A stretch of DNA of 64,000 bases, taken from Gymnogyps californianus (Eukaryota > Chordata > Aves > Accipitriformes > Cathartidae). The translations under genes were made by a program, and so were the position numbers. Of the stretch, positions 13,201-24,800 are shown one piece after another. Under the pieces are notes generated by a model, which saw only the letters and a program-made list of their open reading frames with translations, was not told the origin of the DNA and made no database searches. Position 1 is the first letter of the stretch; each line of letters opens with the position of its first letter. Location: assembly GCF_018139145.2 (NCBI RefSeq), contig NC_059500.1:34639437-34703436 (forward strand), read 5' to 3'.

Positions 13201-13215
13201 ATTTTACTTACTTAG
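4102..13215 (+). CDS. MINAR2: MINAR2 whole coding region (3 exons, introns included)
   Basis: Three exons (4102-4266, 11982-12227, 13036-13215) join in phase 0 to 196 codons and a TAG stop. The protein starts MDFSVLPNNNHPDKFLQLEV, has a polar, probably disordered middle with the conserved PSWTVQDYDRHSLH block (residues 61-74), then ENPNDLQFW and IYTPGYDTLLKK (138-161), a basic stretch and one hydrophobic segment (about 173-195) at the extreme C-terminus. This layout matches MINAR2/KIAA1024L (UPF0258 family; the human protein is about 190 residues). Family knowledge: a small tail-anchored membrane protein, paralogous to the NOTCH2-binding MINAR1; MINAR2 is linked to cholesterol homeostasis in hair-cell stereocilia and to recessive deafness. 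Start choice: the ATG at 4102 is the first in a frame that is open upstream but without another ATG. Position upstream of CHSY3 on the same strand matches human synteny. All exon borders are GT-AG. No frameshift or stop is seen, so the gene looks intact. Confidence 0.93.
5117..5137. repeat. G homopolymer, 21 bases
   Basis: Uninterrupted run of 21 G in MINAR2 intron 1. Expected to be length-variable and hard to sequence; could form G-quadruplex structure. Confidence 0.95.
9900..9987. repeat. (AAATG)n / (AAAAT)n microsatellite
   Basis: AAATA units pass into AAATG units, are interrupted by ACAG, and end as AAAAT units. A-rich pentanucleotide tract inside MINAR2 intron 1. Confidence 0.9.
11982..12227 (+). 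CDS. MINAR2: MINAR2 coding exon 2
   Basis: Encodes residues 56-137 (82 codons, phase 0 on both sides). The acceptor is CTTACAG and the donor after AAG is GTAACG at 12228. It contains an N-glycosylation-like NVT at residues 60-62 (probably on the cytosolic side, so likely unused), the SNPLYSDIQ motif (96-104), a short acidic run (DDDWEE) and the conserved WTVQDYDRHSLH block. It reads without stops and ends SHMK, directly before ENPNDLQFW in exon 3. Confidence 0.93.
12228..13035 (+). other. MINAR2: MINAR2 intron 2 (808 bp)
   Basis: GT at 12228 and AG at 13034-13035, preceded by a T-rich tract. AT-rich sequence; no repeat family or other feature recognised. Confidence 0.85.
13036..13215 (+). 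CDS. MINAR2: MINAR2 coding exon 3, C-terminal membrane segment and stop
   Basis: Encodes residues 138-196 and the TAG stop at 13213-13215. It starts ENPNDLQFWMGDIYTPGYDT, followed by the basic stretch KKKEREKKHSK and then two cysteines and about 22 hydrophobic residues (IILLMVLAVCILITIVTLSI) that run almost to the stop. A single C-terminal hydrophobic span behind a basic cytosolic stretch is the expected tail-anchor topology of the family. The CC pair next to the membrane could be lipid-modified; that is inference. Confidence 0.94.
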   Translation, partial: ENPNDLQFWMGDIYTPGYDTLLKKKEREKKHSKCCRIILLMVLAVCILITIVTLSILLT

Positions 13216-13247
13216 TACAGCCAAATTATGTTGATGGGAATTTTTTC

Positions 13248-13253
13248 AATAAA
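13248..13253 (+). promoter_or_regulatory. MINAR2: MINAR2 polyadenylation signal AATAAA
   Basis: Canonical AATAAA 33 bases after the stop codon, followed by T/GT-rich sequence. This would give a very short 3' UTR. More A-rich sequence further down could support longer forms, but no second canonical hexamer as clear as this was noticed before the LTR at 13621. Confidence 0.65.
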
Positions 13254-13620
13254 TATTTTTATTAAGCTATTCCCCTCCCTTGTTTTATTTGAATTCCAAT
13301 TTTTTGTCACAAATACAATTTGTTTGACCTCACTATTTTACAATGTTCCTGTGCAGCATAAGGAATTGATCCTGAAAAGAGACAAATACTCTGAGCATGG
13401 CAGAATGTCTCCTTATGGGTATAATTAAAAAACAAAAACTATAAATATGCTACTTTTCTTAGTGCCTTCTTTGGACTAGTGATTTGGGTCAGTATGTGTG
13501 GTATGGTACATATCTTATGTACAGACAACCAGCTGACTATTCATTCTAATAAACACCTACCATCCTGTTCATCTTTTTATGATAGCTATTATTGGAATAT
13601 AGAAAAGTATGATAAAGCAT

Positions 13621-14311
13621 TGTCGTGGTTTAACCCCAGCCAGCAACTAAGCACCAGGGAGCCGCTCGCTCACTCCTCCCCCCTCCCAATGGGATGGGGA
13701 GGAGAATGAAAAAAAAGAAGTAAAACTCGTGGGTCGGGATAAGAATGGTTTAATAACTAAAGTAAAATAAAATATAATAATAACAATAATAATAACAATA
13801 ATAGTAATGAAAAGGAATATAACAAAAAAAAAAAGAGAGAAATAAAACCCAAGAAAAGACAAGTGATGCACAATGCAATTGCTCACCACCCGCTGACTAA
13901 TGCCCAAGCAAGCGATCCGACCCTCCCGGCCAACTCCCCCCCGTTTATATACCGGGCATGACATTCTATGGTACGGAATATGCCTTTGGCTAGTTCGGGT
14001 CAGCTGCCCTGGCTCTGCTCCCTCCCAGCTTCTTGCACACCTGCTTGCCGGCAAAGCATGGGAAACTGAACAGTCCTTGGCTTAAGATAAGTGCTACTTA
14101 GCAACAACTAAAACATCAGCATGTTATCAACATTATTCTCACACTAAATCCAAAACACAGTGTCACCAAAATCGGGAATAAACCTCTTAAAACCAATGTA
14201 GCATTAAGAAGCAGGCATTCTCTTTATTACAGTGCTGGATGCACGGGGGACAATGGCACCGTACCAGCTACTAAGAAGAAAATCAACTCTATTCCAGCTG
14301 AAACCAGGACA
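13621..14311 (-). mobile_element. solo ERVL-type LTR, antisense to MINAR2, with internal insert
   Basis: On the + strand it begins TGTCGTGGTTTAACCCCAGC and ends GCTGAAACCAGGACA. This is the reverse complement of the LTR family found intact at 42598-43200, so the element reads on the - strand. A TATA-like TATATAAA (TTTATATA on +) is at 13944-13951. Length is 691 bp, about 95 bp longer than its relatives because of a foreign stretch at 14161-14256. No clear target-site duplication: flanks are AGCAT on the left and AGAGG on the right. It lies about 370 bp past the MINAR2 poly(A) signal. Confidence 0.88.
14161..14256 (-). mobile_element. foreign R-U5-like LTR fragment inside the solo LTR
   Basis: Absent at this position from the other three LTR copies, which read from AAAACACAG directly into CACTGTACC or a close variant. 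Read on the - strand the insert has AATAAAGAGAATGCCTGC and ends TTTTGGTGACA, like the polyadenylation region and U5 terminus of a different retroviral LTR. It begins TGTCACC on +. The right border is approximate and no duplication flanks it. Confidence 0.6.
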
Positions 14312-15800
14312 AGAGGCATTCGAGATATCCCAAAGAATTCTGAAACAAAAATTTACGCATTACTTTTAGTGACAGAATACATTGCTGCAATGATGCAGCA
14401 CTTACTTAGTAAAAAGGTAGCCTAAATGCATAAATGTTTTCTTATACTTTTTCAGAGAAGAAAAACAAAAAATAGACTTCTGAGCTTCTATCAAAAGAAT
14501 TCCCTGAGACCTGAGACAGGGTTTCTTCATCCCTGTGTCATGTTCTTTGAACATGTAGCATCTCTGTCACCCCAAAAGATGGAGTGCCAATATTTTTTTT
14601 AATCTGACATGTCAAAAATTGGAGCAAAATTGGTGGAGTACTAGCGTATAAACTGGAATTAGAATACACCTTAAAAAGATTAAATTTATATAGCCATGCT
14701 GTGAAAAAGGGTCTTTGTAAATGAAAGCGCCAAAATTGAATGTTAAGAGCACTCAGAAAATTAAGTTCATACACCTCAGAATAATTCAGGAGAATGAAAA
14801 CATGAGATAAAATGACAAAATAAAAAGTGAATGAACAGAGAGAGAAGAACTTAAATTACTTCCTTCCTTTCTGAAAAATACTCTGAGTGCCGCAAACCCT
14901 TTATACCTCTATATTAGGGTAAAGGACTATGAATACTATTGAGACGGGGATCTCCCTCCCTCACACAAGAGAATCGCACAGATGCACGGAAGCTGGAAAG
15001 TTGGGGTTATACCAGATCTACCTCTCTTCACACAAAAAAATGCTTTGGAGTAGGTCAGGAATAGGACGAAGGTAGAGGGTGTGTATTGCCTCCTCTGAAT
15101 TCTAGCATGTGCCTTACAGCAGCTTTGCAGTGCTTTAACTCAGGTCAAGACGGATTCATCTTCAGGTACAGTGTGACAGTAAGATGAGTGCATTTAGTTC
15201 CTTCCTTCCTCACCTGGTTCATGTTTGAACCTCGTATGTGCCATAACTACTTGGACCTTAGTCTAGCTTGTACCATATCTGATTTGAAGACCCAAGCTAA
15301 AAGAGCTTACTGCTTTAATCTGGTGGGCAGCCAACAGCAAAAGTGTAGCAGCATTTTAATGCATTGGCATAAAATTAGTATTCCTATTACAAAATTGAAC
15401 ATTGCTGCAAATATACAGGGGAACTCTGTCTCCTGGCTTGCTACAGTTTTGGTGCAGACAGGTGTTGTCTGAAAGATCAGGCCCATTCAGCTTATGAAAG
15501 TAAGAACCTGGGAGCATTTTACAAGACTAATAGCTGACATTGTGAAGAAATTATTCGCATTAAAGCAACAATACTTAACTGTTTTTTCCAGCCCAAGCAC
15601 ATTTGCTTTAAATGCATTGCATACAATGCAGAGACGTATTTTTGTAAATTATTGAGGCCTGTAGGCGGGAAGCCTAAAAGCAAAGGGCTCTGTAATTTCC
15701 AGGAAAACAGCCAATAATGCGAGTTTCTTAACTGCATTGCTCTCTGAGGGTTTAGCAGTAGGGATAAAATCGTTTTCTCCACAAGCCCATTAACGGCTGT
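14312..15800. other. intergenic; nothing assignable
   Basis: AT-rich sequence. Short open frames (for example 15188-15472 +) show no family resemblance. No repeat family recognised. Confidence 0.5.
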
Positions 15801-15890
15801 TTCAGTCTGGTGTCGCTGCTGTCATCTAGCGGAGAGTCAGAACCGAGGGAAGAAGTTGCAGGCACGGAGGTGCCGGGTTGGAGTCATTTG

Positions 15891-15958
15891 CTCCCCCCCC
15901 CCCTTTTTTTTTCCTTTTTTTTTGCCGGGGGGGGGGTGGAGTGGGGTGGGGTGTGTGT
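15891..15958. repeat. low-complexity C/T then G/T tract beside a CpG island
   Basis: A C run, a long T-rich run, then a G run and GTGGGGTG-type sequence, directly before the CpG-dense stretch. Prone to slippage and to assembly error. Confidence 0.85.
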
Positions 15959-15959
15959 T

Positions 15960-16215
15960 AATTTTTTATTTTCCGCTCGCGCCGTTGCGATGCGGGTTCC
16001 TCTGCTGACACCTCGTGGCAGCGCGCGGCGGGCGGCCGCCCCGCGCGCCCCGGCGGGCCGAGGCCGTGCTCTGCTCTCACACGTGTTTTCGGTTACGGGT
16101 GGTGTAGCGCTGCTAAAAACTGGGAGGAAAAAGGGAGGAAAAAAGCCCGTTCGTGGCCTGCGGGAGCGTCTGCCTGGCCTTTAAGGGAGGGGCCTGCTGC
16201 TGTTGCTGCTGCGCA
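15960..16215. promoter_or_regulatory. orphan CpG island, candidate promoter of an unknown transcript
   Basis: About 24 CpG dinucleotides counted by eye in roughly 150 bp (15970-16120), including a GGCGGCCGCC core, in otherwise AT-rich DNA. It is about 2.7 kb downstream of the MINAR2 stop and 30 kb upstream of CHSY3. No TATA box or recognised coding exon is attached. It could start a non-coding RNA on either strand, be a distal enhancer, or be a CpG-rich repeat remnant. The nearby open frames on both strands look like by-products of GC content. Confidence 0.55.
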
Positions 16216-18409
16216 CTTGAGAGAGCGCTCACAGGGGGATACCCATTGTCTGCCTAAATGTGAGCTGTGTTCTAGGGTCTGAGAAAATAAACAACAATTG
16301 AATCCTTTGAGGAGAGGGGAAAAAAAAAAAACACAACAGACTGGGAGACAAAGACCTCTCTTCAAGGGGGAGTGGTGGAGCCTCGGGATCCTTTGTACGA
16401 TGTGCTTAGTCTAAAGACAATTAAGGAGACACCCCTTCTTTAACCACTCGATGCAGTGTTAGGTTACGTGTGTTGCCCAAGAACAATTTTAATTTTGGGT
16501 TGGTAAGATTGCTTTGTGTTGCCTCTTCTACCATGTAATAATTTTTTTTTTCTTTTGGTGATTCATTAGTGACAGGGACTGAAGAAGAAAAGTCATCACG
16601 TAACGTTTATAAACCAGGATCAGTGTTGCAGTTTGGAGAACAGAATGTTTAGTGTATTCCAAAAGTGCTTTTAAAACTGGATGAATAAAACAACTCTACT
16701 AGGTAATGACATTAAAATGGGACATACAGCATTTTTTCCGTGGTAAGTAATCTCTGAGATCTACATTCATTGGTCTTTTCCTGGCCTGAGAGAATGCTTA
16801 TGCACTTTGTTTGACTTCAATAGGATTTAAGCAGGTGCTTAAAGATAAGAAAGTAGTCAAATTTGGATCAGAACAGAAACAAATCTTGGCATGGGTTCAA
16901 ATTTTTTTATTCCAATGGTAATCAGCTCAAATGGCAGCAAAGTCTCCTACTTAATAGTCAGTAAAAACTCTTAACATACAACACCAGGTTGATACATCAA
17001 TATCTTACCAGCACCTACTCATAAGATGTAGAACAAGGATATAACTGTGGTAGAATACTGCCTTTGACTAGGAAAACAGGCATTTGCAATGAGATGTAGC
17101 AGGAATTAGCTCTTATAAACTGTACAGCTGCAACCTAGAAGCAAGTAAGAGCACTCGTTCACGCAGATTCTGCCTATTTATAATTGCACTGGCAGTTACT
17201 GTATTTCACAAGTGATTTTAGAAAAATTAACTTCCTTCTCTCCAGCAAATAAGGATTAGCTTTCAAAACTACCTAAGTGATTGAACTTTATTTTTTATTG
17301 GCTTTTAGTACAACTGCTTTCCCAAATCACTAGAGCATCTTGGAAAATTCTGATGAGGAAATTCCCAACCTTCCTCTTCCTCTTCCTTTGCTACATTCTT
17401 CCCTTCCCAAAAGTGTCCGTAAATACGCAACTGACTTCTCATGTTATTTGCTTTTAGCCTGTGAAGTTGCTGAACACAGCCTCCTGCTTGGCTCTGGTGC
17501 TCCAACAGGCACTATTTGGGGAAATAACAGCTACCGTTCTACTTCAGTAAAGGACAGAGCTGGCCCATGGAAAGGATCTTGCATGGCTTGTTGCTTTAGC
17601 AGGGTACATGTTCACAGTTTCCAGCTTCATTTTTTTTCCTTCTACCAATGCACTCATTAAACAAGACAGGGTTTAAAAAGAGGAAAAGGAGACAGAAAGA
17701 GACATTTTTGAGTTTGCCATGGGTAAAATTACCTTGGTCACATCTGGATTTGAAAAAGGAAGATGCAATGTGAGTTGTGAGATGTCATATATTATAAATT
17801 TCTCTGGGCAGGGCAGAAGTTACTCCTTCAGTTATGATGTTCTGGTGTGTGAGTGCTGAATTACTCTTTATTTGAACAATAAAGAACCATAACAGCAGAA
17901 CCTGTGTGGATGCTAAACATCCCTGCTATCTACCACTGAAAGATCAGAAAGGTCCCCACAAATTCCCCTACTCAAGGGGAGTGTCCCACTGGTTAGTTCA
18001 GAGACGTTTTGAAACATCAGACTACAGAATCCGCTCTAAGGACCTAGCTCTGAGTGGTTACACTCTTGTAAAGGGAGTAATTCCCTGAAATACAAATTTA
18101 CAGGGATACCAGTGAGACGAACTAAGCATCAGCCAGCCTTCCAGCATAACAACTGTGATGTTCCTGTCAACTATTTTCTCATGTGATTTTACTGGTTAGA
18201 AGATGCTTCTAGACTTAAAAAGCTAGAGCAGCAGTTACCTGCTGTAACAAACGACAGGTGTAATTTAAGGTGTACCATCTCTTTTTGTTGCACAAGATAG
18301 ATTTTAAAGTTTTTAGCGCCCAGTATTTTAGGTGGATTACACTTTTTGGTTTAACAACAGCACTTTCCTCCTATATAGTTTCCTTTATAAAAAGTGCTTT
18401 TTGCACTAC

Positions 18410-18428
18410 TTTTTTTTTTTTTTTTTTT
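18410..18428. repeat. T homopolymer, 19 bases
   Basis: Uninterrupted run of 19 T followed by AGG. It resembles a strong polypyrimidine tract and splice acceptor, but no coding frame follows. Confidence 0.9.
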
Positions 18429-21400
18429 AGGATTTCCTAGAAAGCTTTACCTCATGGACAAAGGATACAAATCCAGAGCGCTTCTATGGATTCACAGTTC
18501 TGCTGTGACCTTACCTGTACAGCTGTAACCTGATTATTTGCATTGCGTAGGAATGCATTAAAAAATACAGGAGAGACCCTTGTGTCTGTGAGCTCCTGTT
18601 TATATTGAAAGGCTTTCTCAATTCCAACTCTACGTCCCATGACATCAGTTCAGACTGAAGCCACTGCGACACGCAGACTCAGAGTACCTGGATTCCTGGG
18701 TAAGGACACGACATGTGCCATGGTTCAGCTGATTTCTCAGCAGCCTGGCGGCACTGCAAACCCAGAATTGTAAGTCAGGTTTGACAGACCTGTGCCTATT
18801 TCCAGTCTGTTGGCTGGAAGGAGAACCACAGAACAATGGCTTAGAGAAAAGTAAATCTCTTTATGAAATACTTGTGTGTAAATCCATGAATCTAAATATG
18901 CAAAAGATTTCACTTGCAAGATTCAGAGTTTGGGGGGGCTTTTCCTTTTCTCCCCCCTCCCTTCCCCTCCCCTCCCTCCTCTGACAGAGGGACTTGTCAG
19001 GATTTTCTAGTCGTGGAGGCTGACTTTGTGAATCTCTGCAGCTGGACGTGCTTTGCAATGATCCTGATACTGCTCTACTGCTGACCATGACACACTGAAT
19101 CCAAGAGTCAGAATATTCAGTTATGAATTACATATTGTTAAGGGTTTTTTTCCCTCACCAGACCTAATATAAGTCATCTGGTTGTGGAAAATAAATGCTG
19201 GACACTCTCCTCTGATATATTACATTCTATTAAGGCAACCCAGCAACAAAATTCCTGTACGCTGTTATATTTTCAATTCATTACTGAAACAAGCTGGCAG
19301 ACAGTTTTTGTGTTACGTTGAGAGAGGGGAATAGTTAATTCATAGCAGCATAACATGCTCTATTTTCACATGCAAATCCTGAGTTGATGTGCATTATTTT
19401 TTCCACCCACGTATTTAGCTTCACAGACAACCCAGCATATGAACCAGCCTTCCCAAAGAGGGCTTGTTTCCCTCTGGGGTTTCCTCTGTGCCGATTGTGC
19501 TCTTCCTGGAAATTCTCCAAAAGGCCACTTTAAGCTCAGAAATCAATTTGCTGCAGCTGCTGCAGTAAATTGAAACTCTTGTAGCTGTAAGTGGGTTCAT
19601 CTGTGGGAATTCTCATTGTGTGTGGTAAGGTTAGTCTTGTTGGAGGAAGCAGTGTGGAGGTAAGGTGGAAGGCAGAGAGTTTTATGACAGCACACAGTTG
19701 TTCTACCACAAACAGCACAAACCTACTGGGTGTCAGGCTTATGTGCTTCAAATTTGGTGGACTTCTCTTTTTTTAATACCTGTGGGTGTGTGGTATATGA
19801 AGTAAATGTTCAGCCTTTAAAGCTTCTCTCTAGGCACAACTGAATACTGAAAACACACATATAAATGTGCATGCTGAAGCACTATTTTGTGTTCAGCTGT
19901 TTGGGTGTCTCTCTTCTAAACAACTTAGTGCTTCCTTAGAAAGAGAAGGGAAGAAGATGATACATAGTGAAGATGACAAAGGATGGTTTTGTTGTGGAAG
20001 ATGCTTGCTTTTGTTCCAAGTCTGATTTCTCTTTTTCATACCCTCACCTGCTTTTTTGTGTTCTGAACTGCAAGCACGGTAACCTTTTGAAAGTGCTTGG
20101 GATATAAGACACTCTGGAGTTACAGATATAGAAGTTGTAAGTGAATAATGTTCTGGGTGTGGCTAGCACTGTTAGTGGTAAATTGCTAAGAGAAAGACTG
20201 TGTGCCTTATAAAAGTAGCTGTTAGGGTAAAATAAGCACAGGGCCTTCAATCTTTGAATTTGCATTAGTTCTCTTTCTTTTTAATGAGTAATGTCATAAA
20301 TGCTGCCTCAGCTCAATGAGAAGTGAGCTGAACCAAGTGTTAGTGAATTGGCATGTGGGTAATCTACATAGTCAGGAGCCAAAAGTGCTGTTTCTTTACT
20401 TTTTTTTTTTAAGGCTGTTTCTTAAGATTAACTGCACTGAATTTCAGAGCCATTTGTGGGGAAAAATTCAAATCAGGAATCGGAAAGCTCTGTTTTGCTC
20501 TGAAATGGTCTGTATTGCTCTAAAGGTCTGACAAGTTAATGTATCTTCATTGCACCCCATAAAAACTTCTGAGATGTTTGCATCACTAAGTTACCATATA
20601 GCACGATTTTCAGTACAATATAATGTGAGAGAGCTTTTTAATCAGACCATTTAAAAATAAAATAATGAGAAAGGAAAGGGGAAGCCTCCTAATTTGTTAA
20701 GATTAAGCTAAGGATACAGAGACAGCCATGACATCAAATCAGGCTTTGTCCCAGGTTGAAATGTGACACAGAAAGTGATCTATACTTAGAACAAGAATAA
20801 ATCCTGAACAAGGCATTTAGAATTGAATGAGCTGATACAACAGCAGCTCTAGCTTTGTGCATATGGGTAAAAATGTAAAACATTAGCAGTAATTAGGTCT
20901 GAAGTATGAGATTATGCAAAGCCTAAAGCCAGAGAAGAATGGGCTTTCCTAGCAATTGAAGTAAAGATACTGTTTGCAGCCTGGATGCCAGTGCATTAAA
21001 TTGGCAAGTAGATCACAAATGAGTAAAACCTAGGGTTTATAGCAGTAATGTTGTGTGGAAATGAATGTTGCAATACACAACAAACTGCCGAGGGAGAGAA
21101 TTCGCTAAGCAGCTAAATGCTTGCCTGACCTTGAAGTGAGAAATCAGCTTCCTCGGGGTTTTCTTGACAAAGAAAAATAAAGGTATGTGATGGTAGGATC
21201 TATACGGTGACACCCATTAAATTTTACCTTACTGACTAGGTTTAACTGTATGTGCCTTGGTCAGATACTTTCCCCAGTGCTGTGTCCATACCTCTATCAC
21301 AAGTGAGGAGTCAGTGACTGTGTTTTCACAAGGCAACTACCACCAAAAAACCTGCTTCCGTTCTGAGTGAGATCTCCTTCCATCAGGGCAAGTTATTCCC

Positions 21401-21773
21401 TGCCCCCCTCAGTTTAGATATAACGATTGTGATGATGGGCCAGTTAGAACCTGCAAATGTGCCTGGCCTTCCTTGCTCTGCATCCTGGTAGCAGGGAGCT
21501 ACCAGAGACCTTCCCATTTGTTTGACGCCTGTAACGTTTCTCAGACACTCAGTCATGTATATCTCTGGCTCAAGGCGTGCTGTCCAGTGCATTCGCAGCT
21601 TCTTTTTTGTTGGGTTTTCCTTTTAGGAGTGACCCCATGGCATGTTTTGCCACATAACTGGTTTGCCCAGTCGTGGATTTGGGGGCAAGCTTTGCCTTCA
21701 CTGCTACCCAGAACAAGTGTCTGGGCTTCCGAGGTTACAGTGCATTTTCCAATGAAGTTTGGTGATACATGCA

Positions 21774-21856
21774 CATGTATATATATGTACCTGTAGGCTT
21801 GTGTATATATACTTATGTATGTATGCATGATAGATACTTATGTGTGTGTGTATACA
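21774..21856. repeat. alternating AT/GT low-complexity tract
   Basis: Mix of TATATA, TATG and GTGTGTGT units ending in TATACACACC. Ordinary intergenic microsatellite. Confidence 0.8.
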
Positions 21857-24800
21857 CACCTGAAAAAACAATTGGCCCTGTGAAGCTGTTACCTCCTAAA
21901 AGGAACAGGTGATGTGTTTTTTCCAGCATCCAAAGCAGAAAATCTCTGGTGTCAAGAAGAAATTTGCTTAAGATGTTCTTAAGCAATAATTAGGGTATAC
22001 TAAGACAGACAAGATGCAGAGCATAGTACTTGTGAAACAGATGGCGTTAGTCCCTTGTTATGCATTGCTAACAACTGCTACTGCTCCTTCTTTGAGGAAG
22101 GTTGGCGATCAAGCAGCAAGGGGAAGCAACTAGGGTGCCAGCTGGAGACAATCGCATGACTTCAGTTTGCTTGTTACGGGTCTGTGCTGAACCTCGCTTT
22201 CCACTGGTAAGCCCACTTGGGAAAGAAGATGTGAGGAAGTGGCCTTTTGAGATGTTGTGCTGTGTAACTCATTGGCAGCTGGAAACGAATCCGTGAATTA
22301 TGCAGAGATCTGTGAAGCTGCATTTCCCACGCAGCTGTGAATCGGGGCTGCCCAGGGCACATGGGGGTGCAGGCACCCTGCCTGTTGGACAGGCAGCTCA
22401 GACAAGGAGCTGGGCGGCTGGATGCTGCAGCAGCTTGGCAGGCCGTAGCGGCTGCCTGGGGAGTGGGGCAGCCCTGCAGCTGGCAGCCAGGGGCTGCTGC
22501 ACCTGGGGAAACCAGGCAGGCAGCGTTGGCCATCTCTGCCTGCTTCTGCTGAAACTTCTAGTGGGATCAGCTCACTCCAGAGAGATGGCATCCTGTCTCT
22601 TAAACAACTAAAAAACCCCCTCACTTTCTCACCTGCAAATGTTTTTACATGTTATGACTGGAAGCTGAATGCTTGCTGAAAATAAAACTTCTTTTTGTTT
22701 TCTTAATCCATTTTGCCTTCATTATTCAGCCCAGTGATGTGGACCCTAAGGGTGAGAAACAGTGTAAGCTCACCAAAATGGTATGTGTTTCTGTGAATTA
22801 TCAGGAGTTATTTAATGTTCAAAATCAGTTTCATATCTAGTAATTAAGTAAACTGCTGATGCATGCTTATGAAGTATTGAAGAATAAGCTGTTACCGATC
22901 GTAGCAGCAAAATCCATTTGAGGAAGCTGTTGATCAATGAGATGATGAGGAAGGCATCCGTTATAAAGTTATACAAACTAAAAAGAGCTAAATTCTGTCC
23001 TTAATAGCACAGTGGTATACTAAACTTGATTGACAAATACTAAAGTCCAGGAGGCTTTCCCTGCCTGCTCTCTGTTTTTCCTCTCTATTAGGAGTCAAGT
23101 TTCTAGCTATGCCTTTAAAACTTGATAACAACTTGGCGCATGTGTTGAGGATTCCTCCTAATGAATCAGAATAATGTCCTTCTCATAAAAATGTTCAATG
23201 GTTTAGGAGTTTGTTTATTTTTCCTTTCATGCATGACGTTCAGAGAGGATGTCAGGATGCCCAGGACGTTGTTCTGGCAGAGCTGTTATTAGATACATCA
23301 TCCTTTTACAGTATAGTTACAGGATTCTTCTCAAGCTTCTTTTCTGACACAAAGTTAGCTTCACCCTTACTGATCCATCCTGGTTATATCTGAATATGCC
23401 AACAGTGTATTTGGTTACCTGCCAAAGTTCAAGTTTACAGAGCCAGCTACATCCACAGCTTGCTTCTAGTGCAAGCCAGTTTGCGTTCATGCTGCACATT
23501 GGCAGTATGCAAGTTTGGCAAGCACACTTAAGCTTCAAAATCAGTCAGTATATTTTTGTGGCTCCCTCTGACATGTCTTTTCACTGCACCGTATTCACAC
23601 CACAGGCAACTCAATGTGCTGTAGAGACTGGCTTGCTACATTGAACTGCCTCAGCCGGTGTCTTGCCAGCTGCAGGCAAGATGCATGAGCAGCTACAACA
23701 AAGAGGCAGCTGAAAGTTATCTACAGCTTTGTGTTAGGGCCAGAGACCTCAAAAAGTGGCCATTATGCCTTTAAATAAACAGACTCCAAAATAACTGAGT
23801 TAAGACTGACAAAAATAGATAGATTCAGAAACGTGATGCTCTCAGAGGCAGGATGCAGGTGACCAGGTGCTGTTAAGCAAGGGTCCAGGGCTGCTTTCAG
23901 AAGCGAGGAGTTGGGACTCCTTGGGAGTCGGCAGCTCTGGCTGTCGCTAAATCCTCACCCAGCTCCTGGGTGAGCGGATCCTGCTCCCAAGCAATTGTAG
24001 GAATGCGGCAGGAGTTGAGAGCTGCCTGGACAGAGACACTGCCTTAATTATCACTGTGCTGCTTCTGACAAGAAAGCAGTAGGTGTTTGTGTATTTTTTT
24101 CTTTTTTTTCCCTTAAACTCTGTAAAGAGGTGAATAATTTTGACTGGTCTTGCACGTGTCGCTTCATGCATGTGGTAATGCTAAAACACAAAATGACTTG
24201 CTATCCATTCCAGAAAAAGAAAATGAAGGAGTTCTGAGTAATCCAACACGATGCTCATAAATAAGGATTTTGTTCTGCTTTAATTATGCTGGTAAAATAT
24301 GCCAAAACCCTAGATACTCCCATTTTTTTTCAGCAAGTAGCAGCAGACTGTTCTGAGTTACAGCCTGGTTCTGCTGTCTAAGGCATCCAGCTTTGGAGTT
24401 CCAAAAGAAAAGAAAAAAAAATCTGAAGAATATACAAGTTGTTTTTATAAAGTAATTGACTGTAACTGCTGTGCATTATAATTGCAGGGTTGGGTTCTGG
24501 TTTACATCCACCTTTTTATTCCAGAAGAATATTAACACATCAAACAAGGCAATAAGCTCTACTACATTAGAAAAGGACTTTTTTGATGATGTTAACATAA
24601 ATTTGCTTTCCACTTAGTATAACCTCTCCATCTACAGCTAGAATTCTCAGATGATAATTTACGTTAAAATAAAAGTGAAGTCTTAAGCAAACTGCTATTC
24701 CCTTGATAAAAATACTGGCAGCAAACCAGGGAACATATGTGTGATTACTGTTGTATTGTATGGTTTCTTAAAGCTTCTTAAATCCTTAAGCTTTCCTTCA

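Noticed and set aside
22174..22624. Cluster of 100-codon frames on both strands
   Set aside because: Low-complexity G/C/A-rich sequence (LQ-, AA- and CW-rich products) without domain or splice context.
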